64,000 nt of DNA, taken from assembly GCA_003142815.1 (NCBI GenBank), contig PLNP01000055.1, positions 164,593 through 228,592 on the forward strand, read 5' to 3'. The notes below the pieces were generated by a model. It saw nothing but the letters and a program-made list of their open reading frames with translations. It made no database searches and had not been told where the DNA came from. Of this stretch, positions 1 to 8,095 are shown piece after piece. Every line of letters starts with the position of its first letter. Within the stretch, counting starts at the first letter, position 1. Made by a program: the position numbers and the translations under genes. Origin of the DNA: Rhodanobacteraceae bacterium. Its GTDB lineage: Bacteria; Pseudomonadota; Gammaproteobacteria; Xanthomonadales; Rhodanobacteraceae.

Positions 1-16
1 GGAGTTGAGTGCCGCA

Positions 17-922
17 TCAATATGACGCGCGCAGTTTGCGCAAGGCCAATGCAGGCAGCGTAGCGCTGAAGTGCAGCCAGAGGCCCACGCGCACGAGCAG
101 CCGGACGACTCCGTTGCGCGCCGCGGGGTCGAACTTGCAGAAATAGCGCCACATGCCGCGATGCTTGTGGCGCGCAACAAAAACCGGGCGATGCCGGCTC
201 GAGTTGCCGCGCGCATGGATCACGCGCACCGCATGCGCGATCGCGACGCGAAAACCGGCATCGCGAACACGACGGCACAGATCCAGATCTTCGGCGTGCA
301 GAAAATAGCCTTCGTCGAAGCCGCGCAGTTGCTCGAACACATGGCGCGGAAGCACCATGCACGCACCGGAGACCGCCTCGACCGGTTCGATCGACGGCGG
401 TGCGCCGACCCAGGCTGGCATCTCGACACCAGCGAATGCGGGCCACCGCGATTCCAGGCGCGCCAAGCCGGTGAAGCTTGCCAACGCGCGGCGCAAGGTT
501 GGATCGCGACGCCGATTGCCTCGTCCGGGCGTTCCATCCGGCTCGCATACCATCACGCCGAGCAGGCCGATGTCCTCGGCCGCATCGATGCAACTGCGCA
601 CATCGCGTACGAATGTTGGCTGCACCTCGCAATCGGGGTTGAGAATGACCAGCACGTCGCCGCGCGCGATTGCAGCCCCCTTGTTGCAGGCCGGACCGAA
701 ACCGAGATTGACGTCGTTGCGCAGCACGTGCAGGCGCGGATCGTCTGCACGCGCGGACTCGATGCGTTCGAGTTCACCGTCAGCCGACGCATTGTCGACC
801 AGAACGACTTCGACGGATGCAGCCGATGCAAGCACGCTATCCACGCAACGCCGCAGCAGCGGCCCGCTGTCGGCCGCCACGATGATGATGCTGGTCAACC
901 CGGGAACCATGGATGCGGCCAT
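17..922 (-). CDS. Family 2 glycosyltransferase, rhamnosyltransferase-like
   Basis: This is a 301-residue GT-A fold glycosyltransferase that should add a sugar to a lipid-linked glycan at the cytoplasmic face of the inner membrane. Visible motifs are the first beta strand SIIIV near residue 11, VDNAS near 42, NLGFG near 72, the metal-site-like NPD near 95 and the acceptor-side HAED near 209. These match the WbbL/rhamnosyltransferase branch, but the actual sugar cannot be read from sequence. The frame is open upstream of 922, but residues before that are arginine-rich and lie inside the preceding gene. ATG at 922, 17 bp after the preceding stop, or ATG at 910 is the likely start. It is the last gene of the Wzm/Wzt glycan-export cluster. 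Confidence 0.85.
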   Translation of the reverse strand: MAASMVPGLTSIIIVAADSGPLLRRCVDSVLASAASVEVVLVDNASADGELERIESARADDPRLHVLRNDVNLGFGPACNKGAAIARGDVLVILNPDCEVQPTFVRDVRSCIDAAEDIGLLGVMVCEPDGTPGRGNRRRDPTLRRALASFTGLARLESRWPAFAGVEMPAWVGAPPSIEPVEAVSGACMVLPRHVFEQLRGFDEGYFLHAEDLDLCRRVRDAGFRVAIAHAVRVIHARGNSSRHRPVFVARHKHRGMWRYFCKFDPAARNGVVRLLVRVGLWLHFSATLPALALRKLRASY

Positions 923-938
923 CACACCGAGGACCGGG

Positions 939-2804
939 TCAGATCGCACCGAGCAGCCGTTCGCCCTGCTCGCGCGCATACGCCCACAACGCCGGCCAAG
1001 AGTCGTAGCTTGCCGCAAGCTGCGCGGTTTCGTCGCGCAACAGCTTGGCGCAGCTCGCGTTGTCGGCCGCTTCCGGCCAGTCGCCGAGGCGCGGCGGCGC
1101 CTTGTCGATCAGTGCGCGGCCGTTCGCCTCGATGATCGAGCGCACATCGGCCTGCCAATAGATCGGCGCGTCCGGTGCGCCGTCATATTGGTGCTGCAGG
1201 CGCTCGATCAGGTCCGCGCGCGCATACGCAAGATATTCCTGCAACTGACGCACACAACCGGTTTCGCTGGCGGCGCCGATGTCGCGCAGATGGGCAGCCA
1301 GGAGGCTGAGGCGCTGCGCCGGATCCTCGGCATTGAATTCCGGCAACTGACGTTGCACGAAATCGCTGACGAAATAATTGAAGCGCGGCGTGTGCGTGCC
1401 GAGCGTGTGCGGCGACCGCTTGCGTTGGCCTTCCTGCACGTGACCGATCGCGACGGGAAGTTCCAGCATCAATGCGCCGGGATGGCACAGCTCGGTCACG
1501 CGCGAGAACAGCGCATCCTCGCCGCGACCGATCGGATTCGTGCACGGCAACAGCACGCTGTTGTCGAGTGCGAACGGCGTGAACGTGGTCGCGCTGGTCG
1601 CGCGCGCTTGGGCGTAGCCATAACCGATGCTTCCGAGTTCGACGTTGCGCAGGTAGCTGCCGCGATCGCGCACGAATTCGGCACGATCCACCGCCGGCAG
1701 CTGGTAGAGCCAGGTTCCCGATTCCGTGCGCGAACTGCCATAGCTGCCCTGTTGGGTCGCGCGAATCGGCGCATCGCCACGCAGATGGTCGAGGCGGCTC
1801 ACCGCCAGGCCACGCAGCGAAGAGCGTTCAATGGCGTAGCGCGCACCGCTCGCCAATGCGCCGAGCGATTGACCGGCCGCTTCAAGGTGCAGATCGAACG
1901 GGTCGCCATCGACCTCTTCACCGGCGGCCAGTGCGTTCTCGATGTTGCGATAGAAATGCGTGTAAGGCGCGGCCGACGGATTGGGATCGAGTCCCGCGCG
2001 CGCCGCTTCCGGCCGACGCAGCGGCAAGCGATGGTCGTCGTCGAGCAGCACAAGGCGTGCGCCGGCAGACAACAGCAACGCCATGTTCCAGGCGCGGCCG
2101 CCACCGAAGCGCGTGTTACCGCCCGCATTGGCGAGCAAATGCGGCAGGATCGCAGCGACCTTGGGGACTGCGCGCGCGAGCTTCTCGATCAGGCGTTCGC
2201 GCTCCGCGCTGCCGAGATAGGTCAGCTTGCAGCCGGTCGCACGCGCGAACTCGCGCAGCAGATCGCGATGGCGATTGGCGGCATCGCGCGACGCCGAATC
2301 GTCCAGCAATACGTAATGACGGTTGGCGCGGAAACGACGTTCGTAGTCGGCCAGCGAATCGAGCAGATGCGCGAGCTGCTCGGGGCGATCGCTGGCGCGG
2401 ATGAAGACCGCGCGCAGCGCTGCCGGCACGCGCGGTGCTGCGGTGGTCACGCGCTGCAGGAACTCATGATCGGACACGAGCAGACCGCGCGAAGTGAGAC
2501 CTTCGAGCACGCGGGCCACGCCTTCGCGTTGCGACTGCAGGCCGGGAATCGTCGCGAGAATGCGCGCGACGTGTTCGTCCAGGGTGCGGAATTCGCGGCT
2601 TTGGTCGAGCGACTGCAAGACCTGGAAGGTCATCACATGCGTTTCGCCGCTGCGCTTGACCTGGAAAATGCATTCGTTGTTCGACAGCGAAGCGACGACG
2701 CCGTCTTCGGACGCATACAAGAGCGCATTCGGGTCCACTCGCGGCTGCGCCGGCGTGGCGCCGAGGCTGCCGTAGTTGATCTCGTAGTCAAGGTCGGTGC
2801 TCAT
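939..2804 (-). CDS. Glycosyltransferase-like protein with PqqD-like N-terminal domain
   Basis: A 621-residue protein I cannot assign to a named family. Residues about 22-115 look like a winged-helix PqqD-like or peptide-recognition domain: an LLYASEDGVVASL-type strand start, then two helices ending in LTSRGLLV. From about 130 to 330 it resembles a GT-A glycosyltransferase core, with VFIRASDRPEQL, a donor-site strand YVLLDDS near 164 and an acidic LLDDDH triad near 253 suited to metal-nucleotide sugar binding. The C-terminal half is helical and unknown. The start at 2804 is chosen because it lies 4 bp after the stop of the methyltransferase gene; the longer open frame upstream is a shadow of that gene. 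A role in decorating or extending the exported glycan is inferred from context only. Confidence 0.6.
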   Translation of the reverse strand: MSTDLDYEINYGSLGATPAQPRVDPNALLYASEDGVVASLSNNECIFQVKRSGETHVMTFQVLQSLDQSREFRTLDEHVARILATIPGLQSQREGVARVLEGLTSRGLLVSDHEFLQRVTTAAPRVPAALRAVFIRASDRPEQLAHLLDSLADYERRFRANRHYVLLDDSASRDAANRHRDLLREFARATGCKLTYLGSAERERLIEKLARAVPKVAAILPHLLANAGGNTRFGGGRAWNMALLLSAGARLVLLDDDHRLPLRRPEAARAGLDPNPSAAPYTHFYRNIENALAAGEEVDGDPFDLHLEAAGQSLGALASGARYAIERSSLRGLAVSRLDHLRGDAPIRATQQGSYGSSRTESGTWLYQLPAVDRAEFVRDRGSYLRNVELGSIGYGYAQARATSATTFTPFALDNSVLLPCTNPIGRGEDALFSRVTELCHPGALMLELPVAIGHVQEGQRKRSPHTLGTHTPRFNYFVSDFVQRQLPEFNAEDPAQRLSLLAAHLRDIGAASETGCVRQLQEYLAYARADLIERLQHQYDGAPDAPIYWQADVRSIIEANGRALIDKAPPRLGDWPEAADNASCAKLLRDETAQLAASYDSWPALWAYAREQGERLLGAI

Positions 2805-2808
2805 TCGG

Positions 2809-3720
2809 TTACCGGTTGCGGCGCCACCAGCGCCAGTCGCGACGTGGCGCGGGAGCGTGTTTCGCGAGGGACATCGGCGGCTGGCCGCGCAAGCGCTCGA
2901 CTTCGGCTTCGAGTTCGGCGATGCGCGCGCCGGCACCCATGTTCTTGCGAATTTCGTGATTGTAATGCGCGTAGACCGATTCCTCGCGGTCGCCAAACAG
3001 CGACAGCTCCGGCAACGCCTCCGGCAGCGCGCGCTTGGCGCAGAGCGCGATGAAATATATCGGCGCGTAGTCCAGGCCCGCGGCGATCGCGTCACCGCCA
3101 TGCGTCGCGGTACAGACCTCGCTGCGTTCGACGTTTGAATCCAGCGCCCACACGGCGGACTGAAACAACAGCTTCTGCCCGTACAGGCGAACCTCGCCGA
3201 AATACGGCTTCAGCAACGCCAGCAATTCCTCGCGATACAGTTCGCGCACATGGAACTCGTTGCGGCAGCCAGCCAGCTCGCTGTAGGTACGCTTGTCCGG
3301 CGACGAGATCACCAGCACACCGTCGTCGGCGAGGACACGTGAAAACCCGGCGATCAACCGTTCCTGCGCAGCGAGATGCTCCAGGGTCTCGAACGACACG
3401 ACCAGATCGAACGCACCATCCGGAAACTTCAGGCTGGTCGCATCCGCACGCTCATAGCGCAGCCGCGGTTTTGCGGCGTAGCGTGTGCGCGCATGCGCGA
3501 CCGAATCGGCATCGATATCGACACCGACCACGTCCGCGGCCACATCGGCGAGCAGTGCGGAACCATAGCCCTCGCCGCAGGCTGCATCGAGCACCCGCTT
3601 GTTCGCCGCGAGGCGGCGCGCGAAGACGTAGCGATGCCAGTGTTCGTACCAGATTTCGCGCACGCATTCGGGCGTAAAGCGTTCGCCGGTGAACGGGAGC
3701 GCCGCGTCGGTTCCAGTCAT
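2809..3720 (-). CDS. Class I SAM-dependent methyltransferase, possible glycan-chain modifier
   Basis: A 303-residue Rossmann-fold methyltransferase. Motif I is VLDAACGEGYGSALL near residue 43, followed by the acidic loop GVDIDADS, motif II-like FDLVVSFETLEHL, and motif III SSPDKRTYSE. The last 45 residues carry a short coiled coil (IAELEAEVERL) and a basic tail, which could contact membrane or partners. It overlaps the upstream wzt-like gene by four bases (ATGA), indicating translational coupling. In ABC-exported O-antigens a terminal methyl group can cap the chain and be read by the Wzt C-terminal domain. That role fits the position here but is an inference; the substrate is unknown. Confidence 0.8.
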   Translation of the reverse strand: MTGTDAALPFTGERFTPECVREIWYEHWHRYVFARRLAANKRVLDAACGEGYGSALLADVAADVVGVDIDADSVAHARTRYAAKPRLRYERADATSLKFPDGAFDLVVSFETLEHLAAQERLIAGFSRVLADDGVLVISSPDKRTYSELAGCRNEFHVRELYREELLALLKPYFGEVRLYGQKLLFQSAVWALDSNVERSEVCTATHGGDAIAAGLDYAPIYFIALCAKRALPEALPELSLFGDREESVYAHYNHEIRKNMGAGARIAELEAEVERLRGQPPMSLAKHAPAPRRDWRWWRRNR

Positions 3721-4922
3721 GGCGCGGTGTCCCCGGAAGGCGCGTGGTTCCAGCGGTGCGCAAGCCGAACCATGCCGAGTTCGCGCGAGGCGCCGCGTAT
3801 GGTCAGACCGCGTTCCCTCGTGTCGAATACGCGTACGCCTTCGCTATCGAGCGGGTGCACGCGCACGCTGTAGTTGCCGGGCAACAGGGCCAGATCGCTG
3901 AATTGGAGTTCGCAGAGATATTCGTCCGCGCCAATGCGTTGCGGCATGCAGCCGTCCATCTCGGTGCTGACCCCGTACACCGGCGTCCCATCGGCGCGAA
4001 CGATTCCGATCGCGAGACATGGCACGCGCCCGTCGCGCGAATGCACACGCGCGCGCACGTTCAAGGCGGCGCCCATATCGAGCAGCAAGGGGCGTTCGGA
4101 CTCTTCATCGTTGAGGGCAATACTGACGACGCTGAACTCCACGTTGCCGCGCGCAGCCAGCTGCGGGTTCCGCTTCGGCGCGAATTTCTGCTCGTGATAC
4201 GCAAGATAGGCCTGGGTCACGTCGAACACGTCGCCCGACATGGCCACCTCGCCACCACGCAACCAGCACGCGTGTCGGCACAGCTTCTGGATATGGTACA
4301 TGCTGTGCGAAACAAGGATCAGGGTGCCGCCACCGGCGAGATAATCCTGCATCCATTGCACGCATTTCTTCTGGAACGACTCGTCGCCGACCGCCAGCAC
4401 TTCGTCGGTCACTAGCAGGTCGGGCTTCAACGACGCGATCACCGCGAAACCGAGCCGCACGACCATGCCGGACGAATAGTGCTTGACCGGTTCGTCGATG
4501 TAGCGGCCGATGTCGGCGAACGCGATAATCTCGGGCAGACGCTTGCGCAGTTCGGTGCCATCGAGTCCATGCAGCGCGGCCGACATCGCGATGTTGTCGC
4601 GCCCGCTGTATTCGGGATGAAATCCGGCGCCGAGTTCGAGCAACGCCCCGATCTCGCCGTTGACCTCGACGCTGCCCGTCGTCGGCGTCAGCACGCCGGT
4701 GATCAGTTTCAGCAGGGTTGACTTGCCCGCGCCGTTCTCGCCGATCAGGCCGAGCGATTCGCCGCGGCGGATTTCCAGATTCACGTCGCGCAGCACGCTG
4801 ATGCGGTCGGGGTCCTCGCCGGTGAACAGCAGCCGCCCGAGGGCGCGCAGGCGATCGCTGTTGCGATGGACCTTCGGATACGATTTGCCGAGCCCCTGCG
4901 CGACGATCAACGGCGCGTTCAC
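3717..4922 (-). CDS. wzt: Polysaccharide ABC exporter ATP-binding subunit (Wzt-like)
   Basis: A 401-residue ATPase that powers export of a lipid-linked polysaccharide with the permease encoded just upstream. Walker A GENGAGKST is at 61-69, the signature YSSGM at 149-153 and Walker B LLVTDE at 169-174, with the VSHS switch histidine after it. The YSSGM signature and the TDEVLAVGD stretch are typical of the Wzt/TagH branch. Residues from about 250 form an extra beta-rich domain of the Wzt C-terminal carbohydrate-binding type, so the exporter probably recognises a modified chain end. The start is GTG at 4922, overlapping the permease stop as GTGA. The methyltransferase downstream is coupled in the same way. 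Confidence 0.9.
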   Translation of the reverse strand: MNAPLIVAQGLGKSYPKVHRNSDRLRALGRLLFTGEDPDRISVLRDVNLEIRRGESLGLIGENGAGKSTLLKLITGVLTPTTGSVEVNGEIGALLELGAGFHPEYSGRDNIAMSAALHGLDGTELRKRLPEIIAFADIGRYIDEPVKHYSSGMVVRLGFAVIASLKPDLLVTDEVLAVGDESFQKKCVQWMQDYLAGGGTLILVSHSMYHIQKLCRHACWLRGGEVAMSGDVFDVTQAYLAYHEQKFAPKRNPQLAARGNVEFSVVSIALNDEESERPLLLDMGAALNVRARVHSRDGRVPCLAIGIVRADGTPVYGVSTEMDGCMPQRIGADEYLCELQFSDLALLPGNYSVRVHPLDSEGVRVFDTRERGLTIRGASRELGMVRLAHRWNHAPSGDTAP

Positions 4923-5689
4923 AGAAAATCCTCGAAGTGCGGATCGAGCCGGTGAAACAGCCAGCGACCGATCAACAGCGTGATCGCTGCACCCAGAAGC
5001 GCGACGCCGAGATGTCGAAAGCTGAAGACCCCGTAGTCGAGCAGCAATGCGCGAAACGACTCCGCATAGAACGTGAACGGATTGAAATCAAGCAGCCAGC
5101 GAAAGCGTTCGGGCAGCTGCGCGCGATCGTAGTAAACCGGCGCGCCGAACATCAGCAGCGGCAGCAATTGCCCGAGCGCCTGCACCAGATCGCGCACGAA
5201 GACCTGGATCGCCGCGCAGATCAGCGCAAGCCCAAGCGCGAGCGCGAGCAACGGCACATAGAGCAAGAGCGCGGGCAGCAAGTGCTGCCAATGAATGCCG
5301 TGGCCCATCACCGCCAGCACCAGCATGATCGCGATGAAACCCACGATATGGATCGCAAAGCTGGTACCGACGCTTGCCAACACGAGAATCTCGCGCGGCA
5401 ACGCGACCTTGCCGATCAGCGCCGCGTTGTCCTGGATTGCGGTGGTCGAACGCAAGACCGCCTCGGCGAACGCGACCCACGGCCACAGCGCCGTCGCCAG
5501 GAATGGCACGTACTCCGGCGCATCGATGCCGGGCACGCGCGCCTTGAATACGTACACGAACACGGCGCTGGTGACCGCAAGCTGCAGCAGCGGCTGGAAC
5601 AGCGCCCACAAACCGCCGGAAAAGCTGCCCGCAAAGCGGTTGTTCAGATCGCGACGAGCGAAGCGCAGGGTCAGTGCGGCGGCGGACAT
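4919..5689 (-). CDS. wzm: Polysaccharide ABC exporter permease (Wzm-like)
   Basis: A 256-residue ABC-2 type inner-membrane permease with about six hydrophobic segments. The N-terminal amphipathic RFARRDLNNRFAGS precedes the first helix, and the C-terminal loop YYDRAQLPERFRWLLDFNPF is the usual conserved element between the last helices of Wzm/KpsM proteins. It forms the membrane pore for the Wzt-like ATPase encoded next. It is the first gene of the export cluster, with ATG at 5689 and a 78-bp gap to the parvulin gene upstream, which is on the same strand and may share its transcript. Confidence 0.9.
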   Translation of the reverse strand: MSAAALTLRFARRDLNNRFAGSFSGGLWALFQPLLQLAVTSAVFVYVFKARVPGIDAPEYVPFLATALWPWVAFAEAVLRSTTAIQDNAALIGKVALPREILVLASVGTSFAIHIVGFIAIMLVLAVMGHGIHWQHLLPALLLYVPLLALALGLALICAAIQVFVRDLVQALGQLLPLLMFGAPVYYDRAQLPERFRWLLDFNPFTFYAESFRALLLDYGVFSFRHLGVALLGAAITLLIGRWLFHRLDPHFEDFL

Positions 5690-5767
5690 GGGAGCGATTT
5701 CGCCCTTTGTTCAGTCTTCACGAACCGTTCGATATCGAAGCTGTCGCCGTCGGTCGACGCCGGAAAC

Positions 5768-6727
5768 CTAGTGCGCTTTCTTCTTGGCCGATGCGGCCGC
5801 CGGATCGGGCAGCGGCTGCTTTTCGGTATAACGCGTGCGAAGCGAAGCCACGAGTTCCGCATTCGCATCGATCGGCTTGTTGCGCAACGTGTCGGTGTGG
5901 TTCCTCACAGCGCGTTGCACATAGTCTTTTTTCAGCGTCTCCAGGATCTGCGGACGGACTTCGTCGAACGTCTTTCGCTGCGCGGGCGCTTTTGCGACCA
6001 ATTTCAGAACATGGAAACCGAATTCGGTGTTGATTACCGGCGAGATGTCGCCGGGTTTCGCCAGCGCCTTCGCTGCATCGGCGAATGCCTGCGAAGGAAC
6101 GTTGCCGGCGTGCCTGACCAGTCCGTGGTTCGCGGACTTGCCCGCATCGTCGGAATACTTCTCCACCAGCGCCTCGAATTGCGCCGGATCCTTGCGTGCT
6201 TCCGCCTCGACCTTGTCGGCAAGCGCCTTCGCCTCGGCCTCGCTGCGCGAGTTCGTCGATATCAGGACCTGTTCCACATCCAGCGCGGCCGGGACCGAAT
6301 ATTTGTCCGGCTGCGCAACGTATTCCTCGCGGGTGAGTTCGTCGAGGTCGGGCACCACGAGCGCTTCCTTGAAGCGTTTTGTCTCCGCCATCGCCAAGCG
6401 TTCGTCCGCCGTCAGGCCGCCTGGCGCGTTGATCGCGGGATCCTTGTCCAATCCCTCGGAACGCGCCAGCGCCGCGAGCTGCTTCTGCACCAGCAGATCG
6501 CTGATCAGCGTCTCGATGCGCTGCGGGCTGTCGAAGAACGGTGCTCGGCGCTCGGCGGGAATCCGCTCGGCGAACGTGTCGATATCGGCCAGCGTCACGT
6601 TCGCGCCGCCCTGGCTGGCGACGACCGATGACGCGTCGGACGCGGCGGCCCAGGCGCTCGCACTGACGGCGGCGGCGCCCAGCAGGACGCTCCAGCTCAG
6701 AAGGTTACGACCCTTCGCGTAAACCAT
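5768..6727 (-). CDS. Periplasmic parvulin-type peptidyl-prolyl isomerase (PpiC/SurA-like)
   Basis: A 319-residue exported foldase. From ATG 6727 the protein begins with a signal peptide (basic MVYAKGR, a hydrophobic stretch, then SAWA before ASDAS). The start is supported by GGAG about 8 bases upstream; the longer open frame has no signal peptide. Residues about 55-130 form a SurA-type N-terminal chaperone region (RIETLISDLLVQKQLAALA). The parvulin domain follows, with DVEQVLI, FEALVEKYSDD and EFGFHVLKL. A lysine-rich tail ends the protein. It should assist outer-membrane or exported protein folding. The single PpiC domain makes it a relative rather than a true SurA. Confidence 0.85.
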   Translation of the reverse strand: MVYAKGRNLLSWSVLLGAAAVSASAWAAASDASSVVASQGGANVTLADIDTFAERIPAERRAPFFDSPQRIETLISDLLVQKQLAALARSEGLDKDPAINAPGGLTADERLAMAETKRFKEALVVPDLDELTREEYVAQPDKYSVPAALDVEQVLISTNSRSEAEAKALADKVEAEARKDPAQFEALVEKYSDDAGKSANHGLVRHAGNVPSQAFADAAKALAKPGDISPVINTEFGFHVLKLVAKAPAQRKTFDEVRPQILETLKKDYVQRAVRNHTDTLRNKPIDANAELVASLRTRYTEKQPLPDPAAASAKKKAH

Positions 6728-6801
6728 GTCGACTCCATAAGCATGCGCTGCCTCGCCCGCGAACCGATGTTCGCGACCGCCATGTGGATTGAATGGACGA
6801 A

Positions 6802-6831
6802 ACCGGCCGCGGCGAGGATGCCGCGGCCGGT
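6802..6831 (-). terminator. Hairpin terminator downstream of the exported-protein gene at 6877-7938
   Basis: A perfect 12-bp inverted repeat (accggccgcggc and its complement) is separated by a 6-base loop. It lies 45 bp past the stop of the minus-strand gene. Reading minus, the stem is followed by TTCGTCCATT, a weak T-rich tail, so termination efficiency is uncertain. Confidence 0.6.
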
Positions 6832-6876
6832 CTATCGAGCCTGCGCGGTCGCCGCTCGCAGCGGCGGCGCCTTGGC

Positions 6877-7938
6877 TCAGGGGGTGAAATTGTTCTGGAC
6901 CGTAGTCTTGCAAATGTTGCCGGAGCAGTCCGGACTGGTCTGCCCCGGGTTATACGCCCTGATGTTCACGAAGTAGGTCTGGCCGGGATCCAATGGGCAC
7001 GCAACCACTTGCCCCGGCGGGATCGCCGAATTCTTGTACTTGGTGAGGGCGCTGCCGCCGTTGATGTTGTCGCGCTGGCAGATCGTACCGCTCAGACTGA
7101 AGTCGCCACAGGTCGGGCTGATCGACATCGTCAGATTCGGGCCCGGGAGTGTTTCGCCATGGAAGAACATACCGGCCAGGGTCGGAGAAAGGCCGGCCGC
7201 GGGCACCGTGAACTTCGTGGCGATGTATCCTGTCTTGTCGAAATTCTTGACGATCGCGTAGCCGTTGGCTCCGGGGAACGGAAGTGGGTTGTCGGTCGGC
7301 TGACCACGGCCCCAGATGTTTTCGAACCTCGTGATATCGGTACTCAGCGCGCAACTGGTTCCTAAGTTGTAGCTGTAGCAGATGTCCGCAACCGCCTGGC
7401 GACCCGCCGGGCAGTTGTCACTGATTCCCCCGCTCACCACAACGATTGCGGGCAGACTGGTCACGCTGCCGACCGCATTCGAGCAGGTCAGGCCCAACGT
7501 ATAGGTGCCAGCCAAGGTAGCCGTGACCTGTCGCGGCGAGGTCGCGGAGGTGCCATTGGTCCAGCCGCTGAGGCTGATCGAACTGCCGTTCAAGGATGCC
7601 GAGCCCGTGCACGCGGTCGCCCCGGTCACCGTCCAGCTGACTGGGAAGGAAAGGCCGAGGCTCGCGGTGGCTGGCGCATTCAACGCGAAATTGTCCGGCG
7701 AGGGCGGCGGGGGCGGTGTGCCCGTGCCGCAGCCTGTGCCGGTCAGAGTCGCACCGGTGGCGCGGAGGTCCGTGCCGCCGGGCACGAGGGTCAAACCCTG
7801 TGCATCCGTCGTCACATCGCAATTACCTCCTTGCACGGTCGTAAAATGCACGGTTACCTGCGCGTTTGCTGCAGGCATTGCAGCAAGGGTGACAGCGCCG
7901 AGAAGGAAAGAATGGACAATCGAGCGGAAAGCGGACAT
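6877..7938 (-). CDS. Exported protein of unknown function with proline spacer
   Basis: A 353-residue protein with a clear signal peptide (hydrophobic FLLGAVTLAAM, cleavage after ANA). The mature part starts with a short domain holding two cysteines, then a TGTPPPPPSPDN linker. An Ig-like stretch follows (about 85-170: PVSWTVTGATACTGSASL and a later LTCSNAVGS). The C-terminal domain has several cysteine pairs and ends in ICKTTVQNNFTP. There is no membrane anchor, LPXTG-like or exosortase signal at the C-terminus, so it is probably secreted or periplasmic. With a T2SS operon nearby it is a plausible T2SS substrate, but that is inference. I do not recognise a family. It has its own terminator and looks monocistronic. 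Confidence 0.75.
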   Translation of the reverse strand: MSAFRSIVHSFLLGAVTLAAMPAANAQVTVHFTTVQGGNCDVTTDAQGLTLVPGGTDLRATGATLTGTGCGTGTPPPPPSPDNFALNAPATASLGLSFPVSWTVTGATACTGSASLNGSSISLSGWTNGTSATSPRQVTATLAGTYTLGLTCSNAVGSVTSLPAIVVVSGGISDNCPAGRQAVADICYSYNLGTSCALSTDITRFENIWGRGQPTDNPLPFPGANGYAIVKNFDKTGYIATKFTVPAAGLSPTLAGMFFHGETLPGPNLTMSISPTCGDFSLSGTICQRDNINGGSALTKYKNSAIPPGQVVACPLDPGQTYFVNIRAYNPGQTSPDCSGNICKTTVQNNFTP

Positions 7939-8045
7939 TGCGATATTCCAGGACTGCGGCGGAAGTAACGACGCATTCTAGCCTCCAAACGCGTACATAT
8001 TCCAGTTCAGCGCAGGATTCTTTGCAAAAGTGCAGACGAGGCGAC

Positions 8046-8077
8046 AAAAAAAGAGAGGGGGCCGAAGCCCCCTCTCT
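8046..8077 (-). terminator. Rho-independent terminator of the gene at 8096-9568
   Basis: Reading the minus strand there is a 10-bp G/C-rich stem (gagagggggc) closed by a TTCG tetraloop and followed directly by seven T residues. It lies 18 bp past the stop codon. This is a textbook intrinsic terminator. Confidence 0.92.
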
Positions 8078-8095
8078 CGATACTACAGGAACAAC

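Noticed and set aside
939-2804. RiPP biosynthetic cluster
   Set aside because: Only the PqqD-like domain hints at it; no precursor peptide, radical SAM or protease gene is nearby.
357-3053. 898-codon plus-strand open frame
   Set aside because: Antisense shadow in high-GC DNA; arginine/alanine-rich without motifs and opposite to three well-supported genes.
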